Positions 7,697 through 15,032 of a stretch of 21,170 nucleotides of DNA are shown piece after piece. The notes under the pieces are model-generated. The model worked only from the letters and a program-made list of their open reading frames with translations, did not search any database and was not told the DNA's origin. This DNA is from CAZSNH01 sp052388455 (GTDB taxonomy: Bacteria; Pseudomonadota; Alphaproteobacteria; Rhizobiales; Hyphomicrobiaceae). The stretch lies in the NCBI GenBank assembly GCA_052388455.1, contig JBQTIA010000109.1, positions 1 through 21,170 of the forward strand, written 5' to 3'. The position numbers and the translations under genes are program-made. How positions within the stretch are numbered: position 1 is the first letter of the stretch; every line of letters starts with the position of its first letter.

Positions 7697-8506
7697 ATGA
7701 GCAAACCTGCCGCGCCGCCGCCCTCCGATCCGCAAAGCAACGACACCACCGTTCGCACCCAGCCGGAACTTTCAGCCGGGCTGCGCCGCCTCGCCAAGGA
7801 GGATCCGGACGTTCCCTTGCGGCTCGGCGCGCGCCTTCGCAACTACTTCCTGACCGGCCTCATCATCGTCGGACCGGTGACCATCACGATCTATTTCGTG
7901 TGGTGGCTGATCAACGTCGTCGATGCCTGGATCACCCCGCTCGTCCCCGATGTCTACAATCCGGGCTACTGGCTTGGCCGCGATGTGCCGGGCGTCGGGC
8001 TGCTGTTCGCCATCGCCTCGCTGATCATCGTCGGCGCGCTCGCCGCCAACCTGATCGGGCGCTCGCTGATATCCTTCGGCGAGATGATGCTCGACCGGAT
8101 GCCGATCGTGCGCAACGTGTACCGCGCGATGAAGCAGATTTTCGAAAGCGCGGTTTCGGTCGCCGGGCCGAGCCAGCCGTTCCAGAAGGTCGGGCTGATT
8201 GAGTTTCCCTCGAAGGGGCTGTGGTCGATCGTGTTCGTTACCGGCGAGGCGGGCGGCGAGATCGGGGTCGTGCAACCGGGCGGGCATACCGATCTGGTGA
8301 CCGTTTTCATGCCGACCGGCATCGTGCCGCCCACGGGGTTCATCTGCTTCGTGCCGCGGCGCGACGTGACGCTTTTGAAAATGAGCGCCGAGGATGCCGC
8401 CAAGATCATCATCTCAGGCGGTCTCGTGCAGCCGGATTACCAGGCCCGCCTCAAGGAGCTTGCCGAGCGCGCCCGCATCGAAGCCGCTCGCAACGAGAAG
8501 AAGTAG
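7697..8506 (+). CDS. DUF502 family membrane protein
   Basis: 269 residues. Two strongly hydrophobic segments are visible at about 50-75 (YFLTGLIIVGPVTITIYFVWW) and 100-121 (VGLLFAIASLIIVGALAANLIG). They are followed by the family's conserved soluble part: RMPIVRNVYRAMKQIFE, then IEFPSKGLWSIVFVTGE and VFMPTGIVPPTGFICFVPRRDV. The C-terminal helix is charged. The DUF502 family has no settled function that I know; many members lie near envelope or recG/mfd genes in alphaproteobacteria. The ATG is preceded by a pyrimidine-rich stretch with no Shine-Dalgarno, so initiation may be weak. The gap to the upstream SPOR gene is 77 bases, so co-transcription is possible. Confidence 0.9.
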   Translation: MSKPAAPPPSDPQSNDTTVRTQPELSAGLRRLAKEDPDVPLRLGARLRNYFLTGLIIVGPVTITIYFVWWLINVVDAWITPLVPDVYNPGYWLGRDVPGVGLLFAIASLIIVGALAANLIGRSLISFGEMMLDRMPIVRNVYRAMKQIFESAVSVAGPSQPFQKVGLIEFPSKGLWSIVFVTGEAGGEIGVVQPGGHTDLVTVFMPTGIVPPTGFICFVPRRDVTLLKMSAEDAAKIIISGGLVQPDYQARLKELAERARIEAARNEKK

Positions 8507-8613
8507 ACGAGCGTTGGGTTGAGTGAGGCACGGCGAGATCCGGGCCGCACGAAGTTCGACGCGCAAAGTTCGGCGCTGTTGTTGTTGCGATCGAGTTGCG
8601 GCATTATTCGCCG

Positions 8614-8862
8614 ATGAAGCATCAACGCATATCGATTGATCCGCAAGTGATGCTTGGGAAGCCATGCATCAAGGGCACGCGGATCACCGTCGAGCACATC
8701 TTGCGGCTGCTTGCGGGCGGCATGAGCGTTGCGGAAATCGTTCGAGGCCATCCGCGCCTGACCCCCGATGACGCCACGGCGGCACAAGCTTATGCCGCCG
8801 ACGTTCTTGCATTGCCTTCCATCAGGCAGGAACTGTCCAGGCTTGATGAAGCTGTTGGCTGA
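8614..8862 (+). CDS. DUF433 family antitoxin-like protein
   Basis: An 82-residue protein starting MKHQRISIDPQVM; an in-frame ATG at 8596 would add six residues but breaks the usual family N-terminus. The core GKPCIKGTRITVEHILRLLAGG and the following MSVAEIVRGHPRLTPDD are the DUF433 winged-helix signature (PF04255). These proteins are commonly paired with DUF5615 PIN-like toxins and are regarded as VapB-like antitoxins. The stop overlaps the original start of the partner gene by 17 bases, indicating translational coupling. Codon usage is a little less GC-rich than the flanking genes, as often seen for acquired toxin-antitoxin cassettes. Confidence 0.85.
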   Translation: MKHQRISIDPQVMLGKPCIKGTRITVEHILRLLAGGMSVAEIVRGHPRLTPDDATAAQAYAADVLALPSIRQELSRLDEAVG

Positions 8863-9207
8863 CGAGTGCTGTCACGCCGATCTCGTCGAGCCCTTTGGGC
8901 TGCTGGCCATGACGTCGTGTCGATTTTGGAGTGCAGTCCCAGCATATCCGACGTCGACGTGTTGAGCTTGGCCGAGAAGGCTGGTCGCGTGTTGATCACG
9001 GACGACAAGGACTTCGGCGACCTCGCTGTCAGAAAGTTGCAGCCTTCGCGCGGTGTCATTCTGCTGCGCACCCAAAGCATCGATCCGGGATTTGAGGCGA
9101 AGCGAGTTCTGGAATTGATTGCGAACCAGGGGTCGGCGCTGTCCAACTTGATCTGCGTCGTCGAGGAGGCGCGTTTCCGCATCAGAAGCATCGGCACGTC
9201 TGAATAG
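8846..9207 (+). pseudogene. DUF5615 PIN-like toxin, frameshifted
   Basis: The expected DUF5615 N-terminus MKLLADE is encoded from the ATG at 8846, overlapping the antitoxin end by 17 bases, but this frame stops at 8963-8965. The rest of the protein (ALWAAGHDVVSILE, then VLITDDKDFGDLAV and the C-terminus ending SIGTSE) lies one frame back. The two parts join cleanly if one base is missing near 8890/8891, where GAGCCC would have been GAGGCCC, giving ...ADLVE-ALWAAGHD. A GTG at 8866 could start a 113-residue product in the second frame. That product would lack the N-terminal acidic residues of the PIN-like active site. The gene is therefore probably inactive, unless the base is a sequencing or assembly error. 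Confidence 0.75.
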
Positions 9208-9257
9208 CGCCTGCAAGCTTCGGGCTCACAAACAGGGGGCTGACCGCGAAGCGATGC

Positions 9258-10763
9258 TCACCCGACGATCTTCTGATTGTATTCGCCGACTTCCGGGAAC
9301 TGTGCGAGGCGGGCCTCGATGTCGCGGAACATGGCGATCTTGTTGGCTTCCGATACCGGACTCTCGACCACGATGACGAGTTCGGGCTTGTTCGACGATG
9401 CGCGCACCAGTCCCCAGGTGCCGTCGGCGAGCGTCACCCTGACGCCGTTGACGGTGACGAGATCGCGGATGGCCTGGCCGGCGATCGTTCCGCCGATCTT
9501 GGCCAGATGCTGGTACTGCTCGACCACGCGATCGACGATGCCGTATTTTTTTTCGTCGTCGCAGTGCGGCGACATGGTGGGCGACTGATACGTCTTCGGC
9601 AGTGCGCGCTTGAGGTCAGCCATGCTGCGGTCGCCGGCGCGATCGAGCATGTCGCAGACGGCGATCGCCGCGACGAGGCCGTCGTCGTAGCCGCGGCCGA
9701 GCGGCGGCTGAAAGAAGAAGTGTCCGCTCTTCTCGAAACCGACCAGCGCTTTCTTCTCGTGGGTGTAGCGTTTCATGTACGAGTGGCCGGTCTTCCAGTA
9801 GAGCGTCTTGGCGCCGTTGGCCTGCAGCACCGGATCGGTGACGAAGAGGCCGGTGGACTTGACGTCGGCCACGAAGGTCGCGTTGGGGTGGCGGGCCGAG
9901 ATGTCGCGCGCCAGCATCACACCGACGGTGTCGGCGAAAATCTCGTGGCCCTCGTTGTCGACGACACCGCAGCGGTCTCCGTCGCCGTCGAACCCGAGGC
10001 CCACGTCGGCCTTGTGCCCCACCACCGCCTCGGCGATGGCGTGCAGCATTTTCATGTCTTCGGGGTTGGGATTGTAGCGGGGGAACGAGTGATCCAGCTC
10101 GGCGTCGAGCGGCACCACCTCGCAGCCGATGGCTTCCAGCACCTGCGGGGCGAAGGCGCCGGCCGTGCCGTTGCCGCAGGCTGCGACCACCTTCAAGCGG
10201 CGCTGGAGCTTGGGGCGGTCGGAGAGCGACTTGATATAGCGATCGGCGAGGTCGGGACCGAAAACGTAGCGCCCGCCCGCTTTGGCCTCGAAGGCGCCGG
10301 AGAGCACGATCTCCTTCAGCCGGCTCATTTCATCGGGGCCGAAGGTCAGCGGCCGCGCGAGGCCCATCTTGATGCCGGTCCAGCCGTTGTCGTTGTGGCT
10401 GGCCGTCACCATCGCGACGCCTTCGACGTCGAGGGCGAACTGCGCGAAGTAGGCCATCGGCGAGAGGGCGAGGCCGATGTCGTGCACCTCGCAGCCGCCG
10501 GCCAGCAGCCCGGTGATCAGCGCCTGCTTCACGCTCGCCGAATAGGAGCGGTAGTCGTGGCCGACGACGAGCCGTTTCGGCACGCCGCGCTCGGCGAACA
10601 GCGCCGCCATGCCGAGGCCGACGGCGTTCAACCCCATCAGATTGATTTCCGTCGGGTAGAGCCAGCGGGCGTCGTACTCGCGGAAGCCGGTCGGCTTGAC
10701 CAGCGGCAATCGTTCGAAATCGGCGGTGTTGGGCTTCAGATCGGCGCGCGGCTTGGGCAGCAT
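9258..10763 (-). CDS. Phosphomannomutase/phosphoglucomutase (alpha-D-phosphohexomutase)
   Basis: 501 residues. It interconverts hexose-6-phosphate and hexose-1-phosphate (mannose or glucose), supplying nucleotide sugars for polysaccharides. All four family motifs are present: the phosphoserine loop TASHN with S122, the metal-binding DGDGDR at 259-264, the sugar-recognition loop FEKSGH with E344, and the phosphate-binding RASSNKPEL near the C-terminus. It resembles the AlgC/ManB/ExoC group, but the choice among these names cannot be made from sequence alone. The ATG at 10763 is preceded by AGGG. The gene is downstream of, and on the same strand as, the retropepsin pair, with a 149-base gap. 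It is convergent with the toxin gene. Confidence 0.93.
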   Translation of the reverse strand: MLPKPRADLKPNTADFERLPLVKPTGFREYDARWLYPTEINLMGLNAVGLGMAALFAERGVPKRLVVGHDYRSYSASVKQALITGLLAGGCEVHDIGLALSPMAYFAQFALDVEGVAMVTASHNDNGWTGIKMGLARPLTFGPDEMSRLKEIVLSGAFEAKAGGRYVFGPDLADRYIKSLSDRPKLQRRLKVVAACGNGTAGAFAPQVLEAIGCEVVPLDAELDHSFPRYNPNPEDMKMLHAIAEAVVGHKADVGLGFDGDGDRCGVVDNEGHEIFADTVGVMLARDISARHPNATFVADVKSTGLFVTDPVLQANGAKTLYWKTGHSYMKRYTHEKKALVGFEKSGHFFFQPPLGRGYDDGLVAAIAVCDMLDRAGDRSMADLKRALPKTYQSPTMSPHCDDEKKYGIVDRVVEQYQHLAKIGGTIAGQAIRDLVTVNGVRVTLADGTWGLVRASSNKPELVIVVESPVSEANKIAMFRDIEARLAQFPEVGEYNQKIVG

Positions 10764-10912
10764 TGAGGAACCCTATCCAGTGGTGAGGCGCGCGGACAAT
10801 AGGGGGTTGCCCCAGGGCCGCCAACCGGCGTTTTGCCCTCTCTGTCGGTTGCCAACGGCTTTGCTGACGCGCCATAGAGCGCTCGATCTTCGCGCGCTCA
10901 AGTCCTGAGCAA

Positions 10913-11485
10913 TCAGTCTTCGAGTACCAGCACGCCCGACCGCATGTCGACGCGTTCGAGGCGCGAGAGGAAGGTCATGCCGAGCAGCGTGGTCGACAGC
11001 CGGCCCCGCTCGGAGACGACGGCGCGTACCCCGCGGACGGTGATGTCGCCGATGCTCACGCGGTCGAGCACCACGGGCGCCACGCGCGCGATGCCGTTCG
11101 CCGTGCTGACGCCCTGAGTGAAGTCGGCGGGTTGCGGGCGGATGCCGGCCCGCTCGGCGTCCTCGTAGGTCAGCGCAACCATGGTGGCGCCGGTATCGAC
11201 CAACACCTCGACGGTGCGTCCGTTGATCTCGGCGTCGGTGTGGAAGTGGCCGTTGCGGCCGGCCTTCAGCTCGACGGTGCCGCTGGCGGCCTGCGGCGGT
11301 TCGGCGGCTTCGGCCGCCGCCTCGTTCGCCGCCGCCATTTCGGCGGCCGTCGGCAATCCCATCGTCTGGGCTGCGACGGCCTTCAGCGTGTCGTAGTTGG
11401 CGATGGCCAGTGCTCCGATGAGCGCGACGGCGCCCCAGCTCATGGCCTCGCTGATCAGAGATCGGGTGCCGGACGACAATGCCAT
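10913..11485 (-). CDS. Retropepsin-like clan AA aspartic protease, TIGR02281 type, copy 1
   Basis: 190 residues. One hydrophobic segment lies at about 16-32 (SWGAVALIGALAIANYD), followed by an Ala/Glu-rich linker. The protease domain begins near residue 72 (GHFHTDAEINGRTVEVLVDTGATMVALT), with the catalytic Asp D97 in DTGAT. Family hallmarks that follow are ERAGI, VSTANGIARVAPVVL and LLGMTFLSRLERV. Such proteins act as homodimers, since each contributes one DTG motif. The domain is probably periplasmic and the substrate unknown. It is about 55 bases downstream of its paralogue, copy 2. Its start is the ATG at 11485, with only a weak Shine-Dalgarno. Confidence 0.9.
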   Translation of the reverse strand: MALSSGTRSLISEAMSWGAVALIGALAIANYDTLKAVAAQTMGLPTAAEMAAANEAAAEAAEPPQAASGTVELKAGRNGHFHTDAEINGRTVEVLVDTGATMVALTYEDAERAGIRPQPADFTQGVSTANGIARVAPVVLDRVSIGDITVRGVRAVVSERGRLSTTLLGMTFLSRLERVDMRSGVLVLED

Positions 11486-11539
11486 ACGCGTTCACCGGGG
11501 TATCGAGCCACGCCGAGGCGAGCCCGCCGACGCCGGGGC

Positions 11540-12241
11540 TCAGCCGCGCAGCGTCAGGTAGTCGCCGGAGAACTCATACGAGCGCAAACGCTTTAAGAAA
11601 GTCATACCGAGCAGGTTTTCCTTGAGGTTGCCCGGCTTGGCGACGAGGGCGTCGACATCGCGGATCTCGATCGGGCCGATGGCGATGGAGCGCAGGCGAA
11701 CAGGGGCGGCGAACGTCGTGCCGTTGGCGGTGTCGACGGCGACCGTATAAGCGAGTTGTGACACGTCGATGCCGGCTTTTTCTGCGTCGGCAGGCTTCAG
11801 CACCACGGTCGAGGCGCCGGTATCGACGAGCAGAGTCAGCGTCGCACCGTTGACGGCGCTCCGCGCCGAGAATTGTCCGCCCATGCGGCGGCGCAGACGC
11901 ACCGAGCGCTCGCCCGACGGCGAGGTCTCGACGTCGACGATGGTGCCGGGCGCGCTCAATTCGCCCCCGACGCGCCGCGCCACATCGGTAAGCACGTCGC
12001 GATAAGCATAAGCGGTGATGACGCCGAAGAAGATGCTGCACCAGATGAGCGCATAGCGCAGGGCCTGCATCAGGCGTCCGCGGTAGTCGAAAGCGATGGC
12101 CACGAGATAGGTCGCGAGCAGGGCGCCCCCGACGACGAGATAAGCGATTTCACCGCCGCCCAGACCTTCGAGTGGCGTCCCCCCGGCCAGGATGTAGCCG
12201 CCGACGAGCAGGGCGATGGCAAGCGCGATCCAGGCCAACAT
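11540..12241 (-). CDS. Retropepsin-like clan AA aspartic protease, TIGR02281 type, copy 2
   Basis: 233 residues with a longer membrane region than copy 1. Hydrophobic segments lie at about 2-20, 32-50 and 62-80, suggesting up to three passes. The C-terminal protease domain carries DTGAS with catalytic D140, then EKAGI, VDTANGTTFAAPVRL and LLGMTFLKRLRSYEF. A good Shine-Dalgarno (GAGGGA) lies six bases before the ATG. The gene starts 12 bases after the DUF1289 stop, so the two are likely co-transcribed. It shares the same catalytic layout with copy 1 and probably arose by tandem duplication, but the N-terminal halves have diverged completely. Confidence 0.92.
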   Translation of the reverse strand: MLAWIALAIALLVGGYILAGGTPLEGLGGGEIAYLVVGGALLATYLVAIAFDYRGRLMQALRYALIWCSIFFGVITAYAYRDVLTDVARRVGGELSAPGTIVDVETSPSGERSVRLRRRMGGQFSARSAVNGATLTLLVDTGASTVVLKPADAEKAGIDVSQLAYTVAVDTANGTTFAAPVRLRSIAIGPIEIRDVDALVAKPGNLKENLLGMTFLKRLRSYEFSGDYLTLRG

Positions 12242-12253
12242 GCGTGTCCCTCG

Positions 12254-12436
12254 TCAGGATGCCCGCGAGCGGGTGGCCGTGGGCCGCTCGCGCAGAGCCA
12301 ATTCCCCCATGATCCGCCGCCGCTGCTCGGCCGACATCGAAGCCCAGCGTGCGATCTCGTCGAGCGACCGGTGGCAGCCCTCGCACAGGCCCGAGGCCTT
12401 GTCGATCACGCAGACGTTGATGCAGGGCGTTTCCAT
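12254..12436 (-). CDS. DUF1289 family small Cys-rich protein
   Basis: 60 residues from the ATG at 12436 (METPCINVCVIDKASGLCEGC...). This start is preferred over an in-frame TTG at 12484 because it matches the usual family N-terminus. The DUF1289 signature is complete: PCxNxCxxD, CxGCHRSLDEIARW, then MSAEQRRRIM. The four cysteines suggest a small metal-binding (zinc or Fe-S) fold. The function is not established. The C-terminal 15 residues are Arg/Ser-rich. It is the first gene of a probable operon with the two retropepsins. Confidence 0.92.
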   Translation of the reverse strand: METPCINVCVIDKASGLCEGCHRSLDEIARWASMSAEQRRRIMGELALRERPTATRSRAS

Positions 12437-12502
12437 TCGGAGGGTGTCTCGACCAAGGGCAGCATTCAGAGCGTCGACGGGCAAATTCTACCGGCGGCCT
12501 CC

Positions 12503-12531
12503 TATGTAGTGTCGCCCGCGGTCAAACTCAA
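12503..12531 (-). promoter_or_regulatory. Candidate promoter for the DUF1289-retropepsin operon
   Basis: On the minus strand TTGAGT (12531-12526) and TACATA (12508-12503) are separated by 17 bases. The -35 matches 4 of 6 and the -10 3 of 6. The predicted start near 12497 leaves a leader of about 60 bases before the DUF1289 ATG. It lies in the gap between the histidine kinase stop and DUF1289. The evidence is position and spacing only. Confidence 0.25.
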
Positions 12532-12570
12532 ACCGGGCATTGTGGCACGACGCCGACACACCCTCGGTAA

Positions 12571-14223
12571 TCAGCGCGCCGATGCGGCAGGGCTGACGGT
12601 GAGGGCGGTATGGCGGGCGTTGGCCCGTTCGGAGAGGGGCCTCAGCCGCGGCGGTCGGCTCGAAAGCGAGGCGTCGGCGCGCGGCCGGTGGCGCTCGAGG
12701 CCGAGCGGCTGCAACGGTTCGACGGAGGCCAGCACGCGCTGGCGCGGCAGGGTGACGATGGCTTCGGTGCCCTTGCGCAGCTCCGATTTCAGCTCGAACG
12801 TGCCGCCGTGCAGCTCAATGAGGTTCTGCACGATCGGCAGGCCCAATCCTGTGCCGCCCTCGGCGCTTTCGTGCGCGAGGCTGCCCTGGCCGAACGCCTG
12901 GAGAACCTTGGGTATTTCTTCGGCCGGAATGCCCGGACCGGTGTCGCGCACGCTCAGTACCTGACCGCCGTCGGCGGTTGCGGCGACGGTCACCGTGATG
13001 CGACCGCCCTTCGGTGTGAACTTCAGCGCGTTCGACATCAGGTTGAGGCAGATCTGGCGCAGGGCCCGCTGATCGACCCACACCTGGGGGAGGTCCTCTC
13101 CGATGTCCTCGACCAGCTCGAGCCCCTTGCTCTGGGCCTTCAGATTGAGAAGCCGGCGGCAATCCTCGGCCACGTCCGAGAGCCGCGTCGGCTCCTCGTG
13201 CAGGTCGTAGCGGCCGGCCTCGATGCGCGACAAATCGAGGATTTCGTTGATCAGGTGCAGCAGGTGGCTGCCGCTCTCGTGGATGTTGTCGGCGTAATCG
13301 CGGTAGGTGGGATTGGTCATCGGCCCCAGCACCTCCGTCTTCATCACCTCTGAAAATCCCATGATGGCGTTGAGCGGCGTTCTCAGCTCGTGGCTCATGG
13401 TGGCGAGGAAGCTCGACTTGGCCTTGTTGGCGGTTTCCGCCCGCCGCCGCGCCTCGTCCGAGATCAGACGCTGCTGCTCCAGCTCGGCGATCAGCTCGTC
13501 CTTCTGGGCGCGGAATTCCAGCATGGCGACGGCGGTGGTACGCAGTCCCTTGGCGAGGAAGATGAAATAGACGTGCACACCGACCGCCATCGAGGCGAGG
13601 GCGAAATAGAAGGGATCGTTGAGCATCAGCAGGCGCCCGACGACGGTCGCCGTCATCGGGATCGTGCCGGCGTAGAGGATCGGCAGCACGGTGGCGGCGA
13701 AGGTCATGCGGATCGACAGCACGACGATCAGCGTCGCGAAAATGAAGACGTGCGAGGAAAACAGCACCGCGCCGGTGTCGTATTCGTTGCCGGCTCCGAC
13801 CAGCGCGAAGCCGCCCCAGGTCAAGCCGTTGAGCGCCTCGGCGAGAATGAAGCGGCGCCGCCAGAGCGCGACGTCGACCGTCTCCCGGTTGGCCGCATTG
13901 AAGCGCCGGCACAGCTCCAGCAGAAGCACCTTGCCCGAGATGACGAGGATGAGCCACAGCGAGCCCTGGAGAACGGGCGCCCAGAACATGGAAGCGAGCG
14001 CGAAAATGGCCGAGAGGGCCCAGATCGTCGCCGCCGCCGTCTGCTCGTTGCGCACGAACATGGCGAGCAGCTCGTAATCGAACTCGGCCGGCACGTCGCC
14101 GCCGGCGGTCAGACGCTGGCGCGCGGCCTTGAGGTCGGCCGCGACCCGCTGGCGACTGTCGCGTCGCCCCCTGAGCTTGGCGTATTCCGCAGCCTTGGCG
14201 TTGGGTTCCATCAATCGAGCCAT
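12571..14223 (-). CDS. Orphan membrane sensor histidine kinase (HisKA + HATPase_c)
   Basis: 550 residues. The N-terminal 60 residues are soluble. About six hydrophobic segments follow between 65 and 224 (near 65-85, 88-105, 128-143, 152-171, 176-198 and 206-224). A short coiled coil at about 235-265 leads to the dimerisation domain SFLATMSHELRTPLNAIMGFSE, with the phosphoacceptor H278. The ATPase domain has the N-box NLMSNALKFTPKGG, the G1 box DTGPGIP and the G2 box GTGLGLPIV. About 50 Arg/Pro/Ser-rich residues extend past the kinase core. The H-box style is that of the PleC/DivJ/PdhS-like kinases of alphaproteobacteria; which of these it is cannot be told. No response regulator is adjacent. 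An in-frame ATG at 14211 is an alternative start. Confidence 0.92.
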   Translation of the reverse strand: MARLMEPNAKAAEYAKLRGRRDSRQRVAADLKAARQRLTAGGDVPAEFDYELLAMFVRNEQTAAATIWALSAIFALASMFWAPVLQGSLWLILVISGKVLLLELCRRFNAANRETVDVALWRRRFILAEALNGLTWGGFALVGAGNEYDTGAVLFSSHVFIFATLIVVLSIRMTFAATVLPILYAGTIPMTATVVGRLLMLNDPFYFALASMAVGVHVYFIFLAKGLRTTAVAMLEFRAQKDELIAELEQQRLISDEARRRAETANKAKSSFLATMSHELRTPLNAIMGFSEVMKTEVLGPMTNPTYRDYADNIHESGSHLLHLINEILDLSRIEAGRYDLHEEPTRLSDVAEDCRRLLNLKAQSKGLELVEDIGEDLPQVWVDQRALRQICLNLMSNALKFTPKGGRITVTVAATADGGQVLSVRDTGPGIPAEEIPKVLQAFGQGSLAHESAEGGTGLGLPIVQNLIELHGGTFELKSELRKGTEAIVTLPRQRVLASVEPLQPLGLERHRPRADASLSSRPPRLRPLSERANARHTALTVSPAASAR

Positions 14224-14357
14224 TTCAGCTGCGCGTCGTCTCCGGCGGAAGCGCAGCCCCGTGCGCCGGGTGCAGCCGCGGCCGCGCCCGTGGTTAATGT
14301 GGTCGCAATTCGCTAACAGCCGGTTTATCGATGGTTCGGCAGCGACAGGTGGAGCAC

Positions 14358-14918
14358 ATGCAACTCGATCGGATCATGCGCCAGGGTGGTGTCAGGCGCT
14401 GGCTGACCATCGCAGCATTGCTCGTCATCGCCGCGCTGGGCGGCCGCTACTCCGACCAGTCCAGGGACGGGTCCGATCGGTCGGGCCAAGGAGCCGTCGG
14501 TATTGCCGACAGCGTCGAGGGCCATCCCCGACTGGTCGACGGCGACAGCTTCCACCTCGGTTTGGACGAGGTCCGGCTCAAGGGCATCGATGCGCCGGAG
14601 GGCCGCCAGACCTGCACACGCGACGGCCGCTTATGGCAGTGCGGGGAAGCATCGCGGGACGAGCTGAAGCGGCTGATCGGCGGGCAGAAGATTGTTTGCC
14701 GCTCAATCGAGCGCGACCAGCATCGCCGGCTGCTGGCCTTCTGCTCTGCCGGTCAGCGTGAGCTGAACCGCGACATGGTCGCCTCCGGCATGGCGCTCTC
14801 CTACGGCAGCTTCCTCAAGGAGGAAACGTCGGCCAGGCTGGCGCGGCGCGGCCTCTGGGGCAGCCAGTTTCAGCGCCCGCGCGAGTGGCGGCGGGAGCAC
14901 GGCGTCGGCGGACCATAG
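14358..14918 (+). CDS. Membrane-anchored thermonuclease (SNase) family protein
   Basis: 186 residues from the ATG at 14358, chosen because GGTGGAG lies just upstream; an in-frame ATG at 14331 lacks a ribosome site. A hydrophobic segment at about 15-28 (WLTIAALLVIAALG) is a membrane anchor or signal. The SNase fold follows, with the active-site residues in place by comparison with staphylococcal nuclease: D61 and D63 in VDGDS (Asp19/Asp21), R73 in EVRLKGIDAPE (Arg35), D78 and E81 (Asp40/Glu43), and R124 in DQHRRLLAFC (Arg87). The usual YGR there is HRR. It should be a periplasmic or surface Ca-dependent nuclease; substrate preference is unknown. Confidence 0.85.
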   Translation: MQLDRIMRQGGVRRWLTIAALLVIAALGGRYSDQSRDGSDRSGQGAVGIADSVEGHPRLVDGDSFHLGLDEVRLKGIDAPEGRQTCTRDGRLWQCGEASRDELKRLIGGQKIVCRSIERDQHRRLLAFCSAGQRELNRDMVASGMALSYGSFLKEETSARLARRGLWGSQFQRPREWRREHGVGGP

Positions 14919-14952
14919 CGACGTGAAGCGCTTGCCTTGCGCCCGGCCGATG

Positions 14953-14968
14953 TGTTCCCTACGGAACA
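14953..14968. promoter_or_regulatory. Inverted repeat TGTTCC-N4-GGAACA upstream of the MBL-UDG pair
   Basis: TGTTCC (14953-14958) and GGAACA (14963-14968) are perfect 6-bp arms around CTAC, 65 bases before the MBL-fold start. It could be an operator or a small hairpin at the end of the preceding nuclease gene. The half-sites contain GTTC and GAAC, but as an inverted pair. The alphaproteobacterial LexA box is the direct repeat GTTC-N7-GTTC, so this is not a standard SOS box. Confidence 0.3.
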
Positions 14969-15032
14969 GCGAAAAGGCCGCGACAAACCCCAATTGGTGA
15001 ATAATGGGGCAGCAAGGTCGCAGGGGAGGGCT

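Noticed and set aside
8885..8898. Programmed -1 ribosomal frameshift in the DUF5615 gene
   Set aside because: GAG CCC TTT GGG gives no heptamer allowing both tRNAs to re-pair after a -1 slip, and no downstream stimulatory hairpin is obvious; a one-base deletion is simpler.
9217..9252. GCTTCG...CGAAGC stem between the toxin and the phosphohexomutase as a terminator
   Set aside because: Six-bp stem with a loop of about 24 bases and no T-run; too weak to call.
9507..10766. 419-residue plus-strand frame opposite the phosphohexomutase
   Set aside because: Composition rich in Val/Gly/His/Glu without domains; the minus-strand mutase carries all four catalytic motifs.
10877..10899. GAGCGC...GCGCTC dyad between the retropepsin stop and the phosphohexomutase start
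   Set aside because: Short all-GC arms expected often by chance in this composition; no supporting promoter or T-run.
12439..12567. Inverted GAGGGTGT(C/G)TCG words at both ends of the gap between the histidine kinase and DUF1289
   Set aside because: Only about 12 matching bases with one mismatch, one arm at the DUF1289 start and the other at the kinase end; no duplication or mobile gene supports an element.
14953..14968. SOS (LexA) box before the MBL-UDG pair
   Set aside because: The arms are inverted with a short spacer, not the direct repeat GTTC-N7-GTTC of alphaproteobacterial LexA; kept only as an unexplained dyad.
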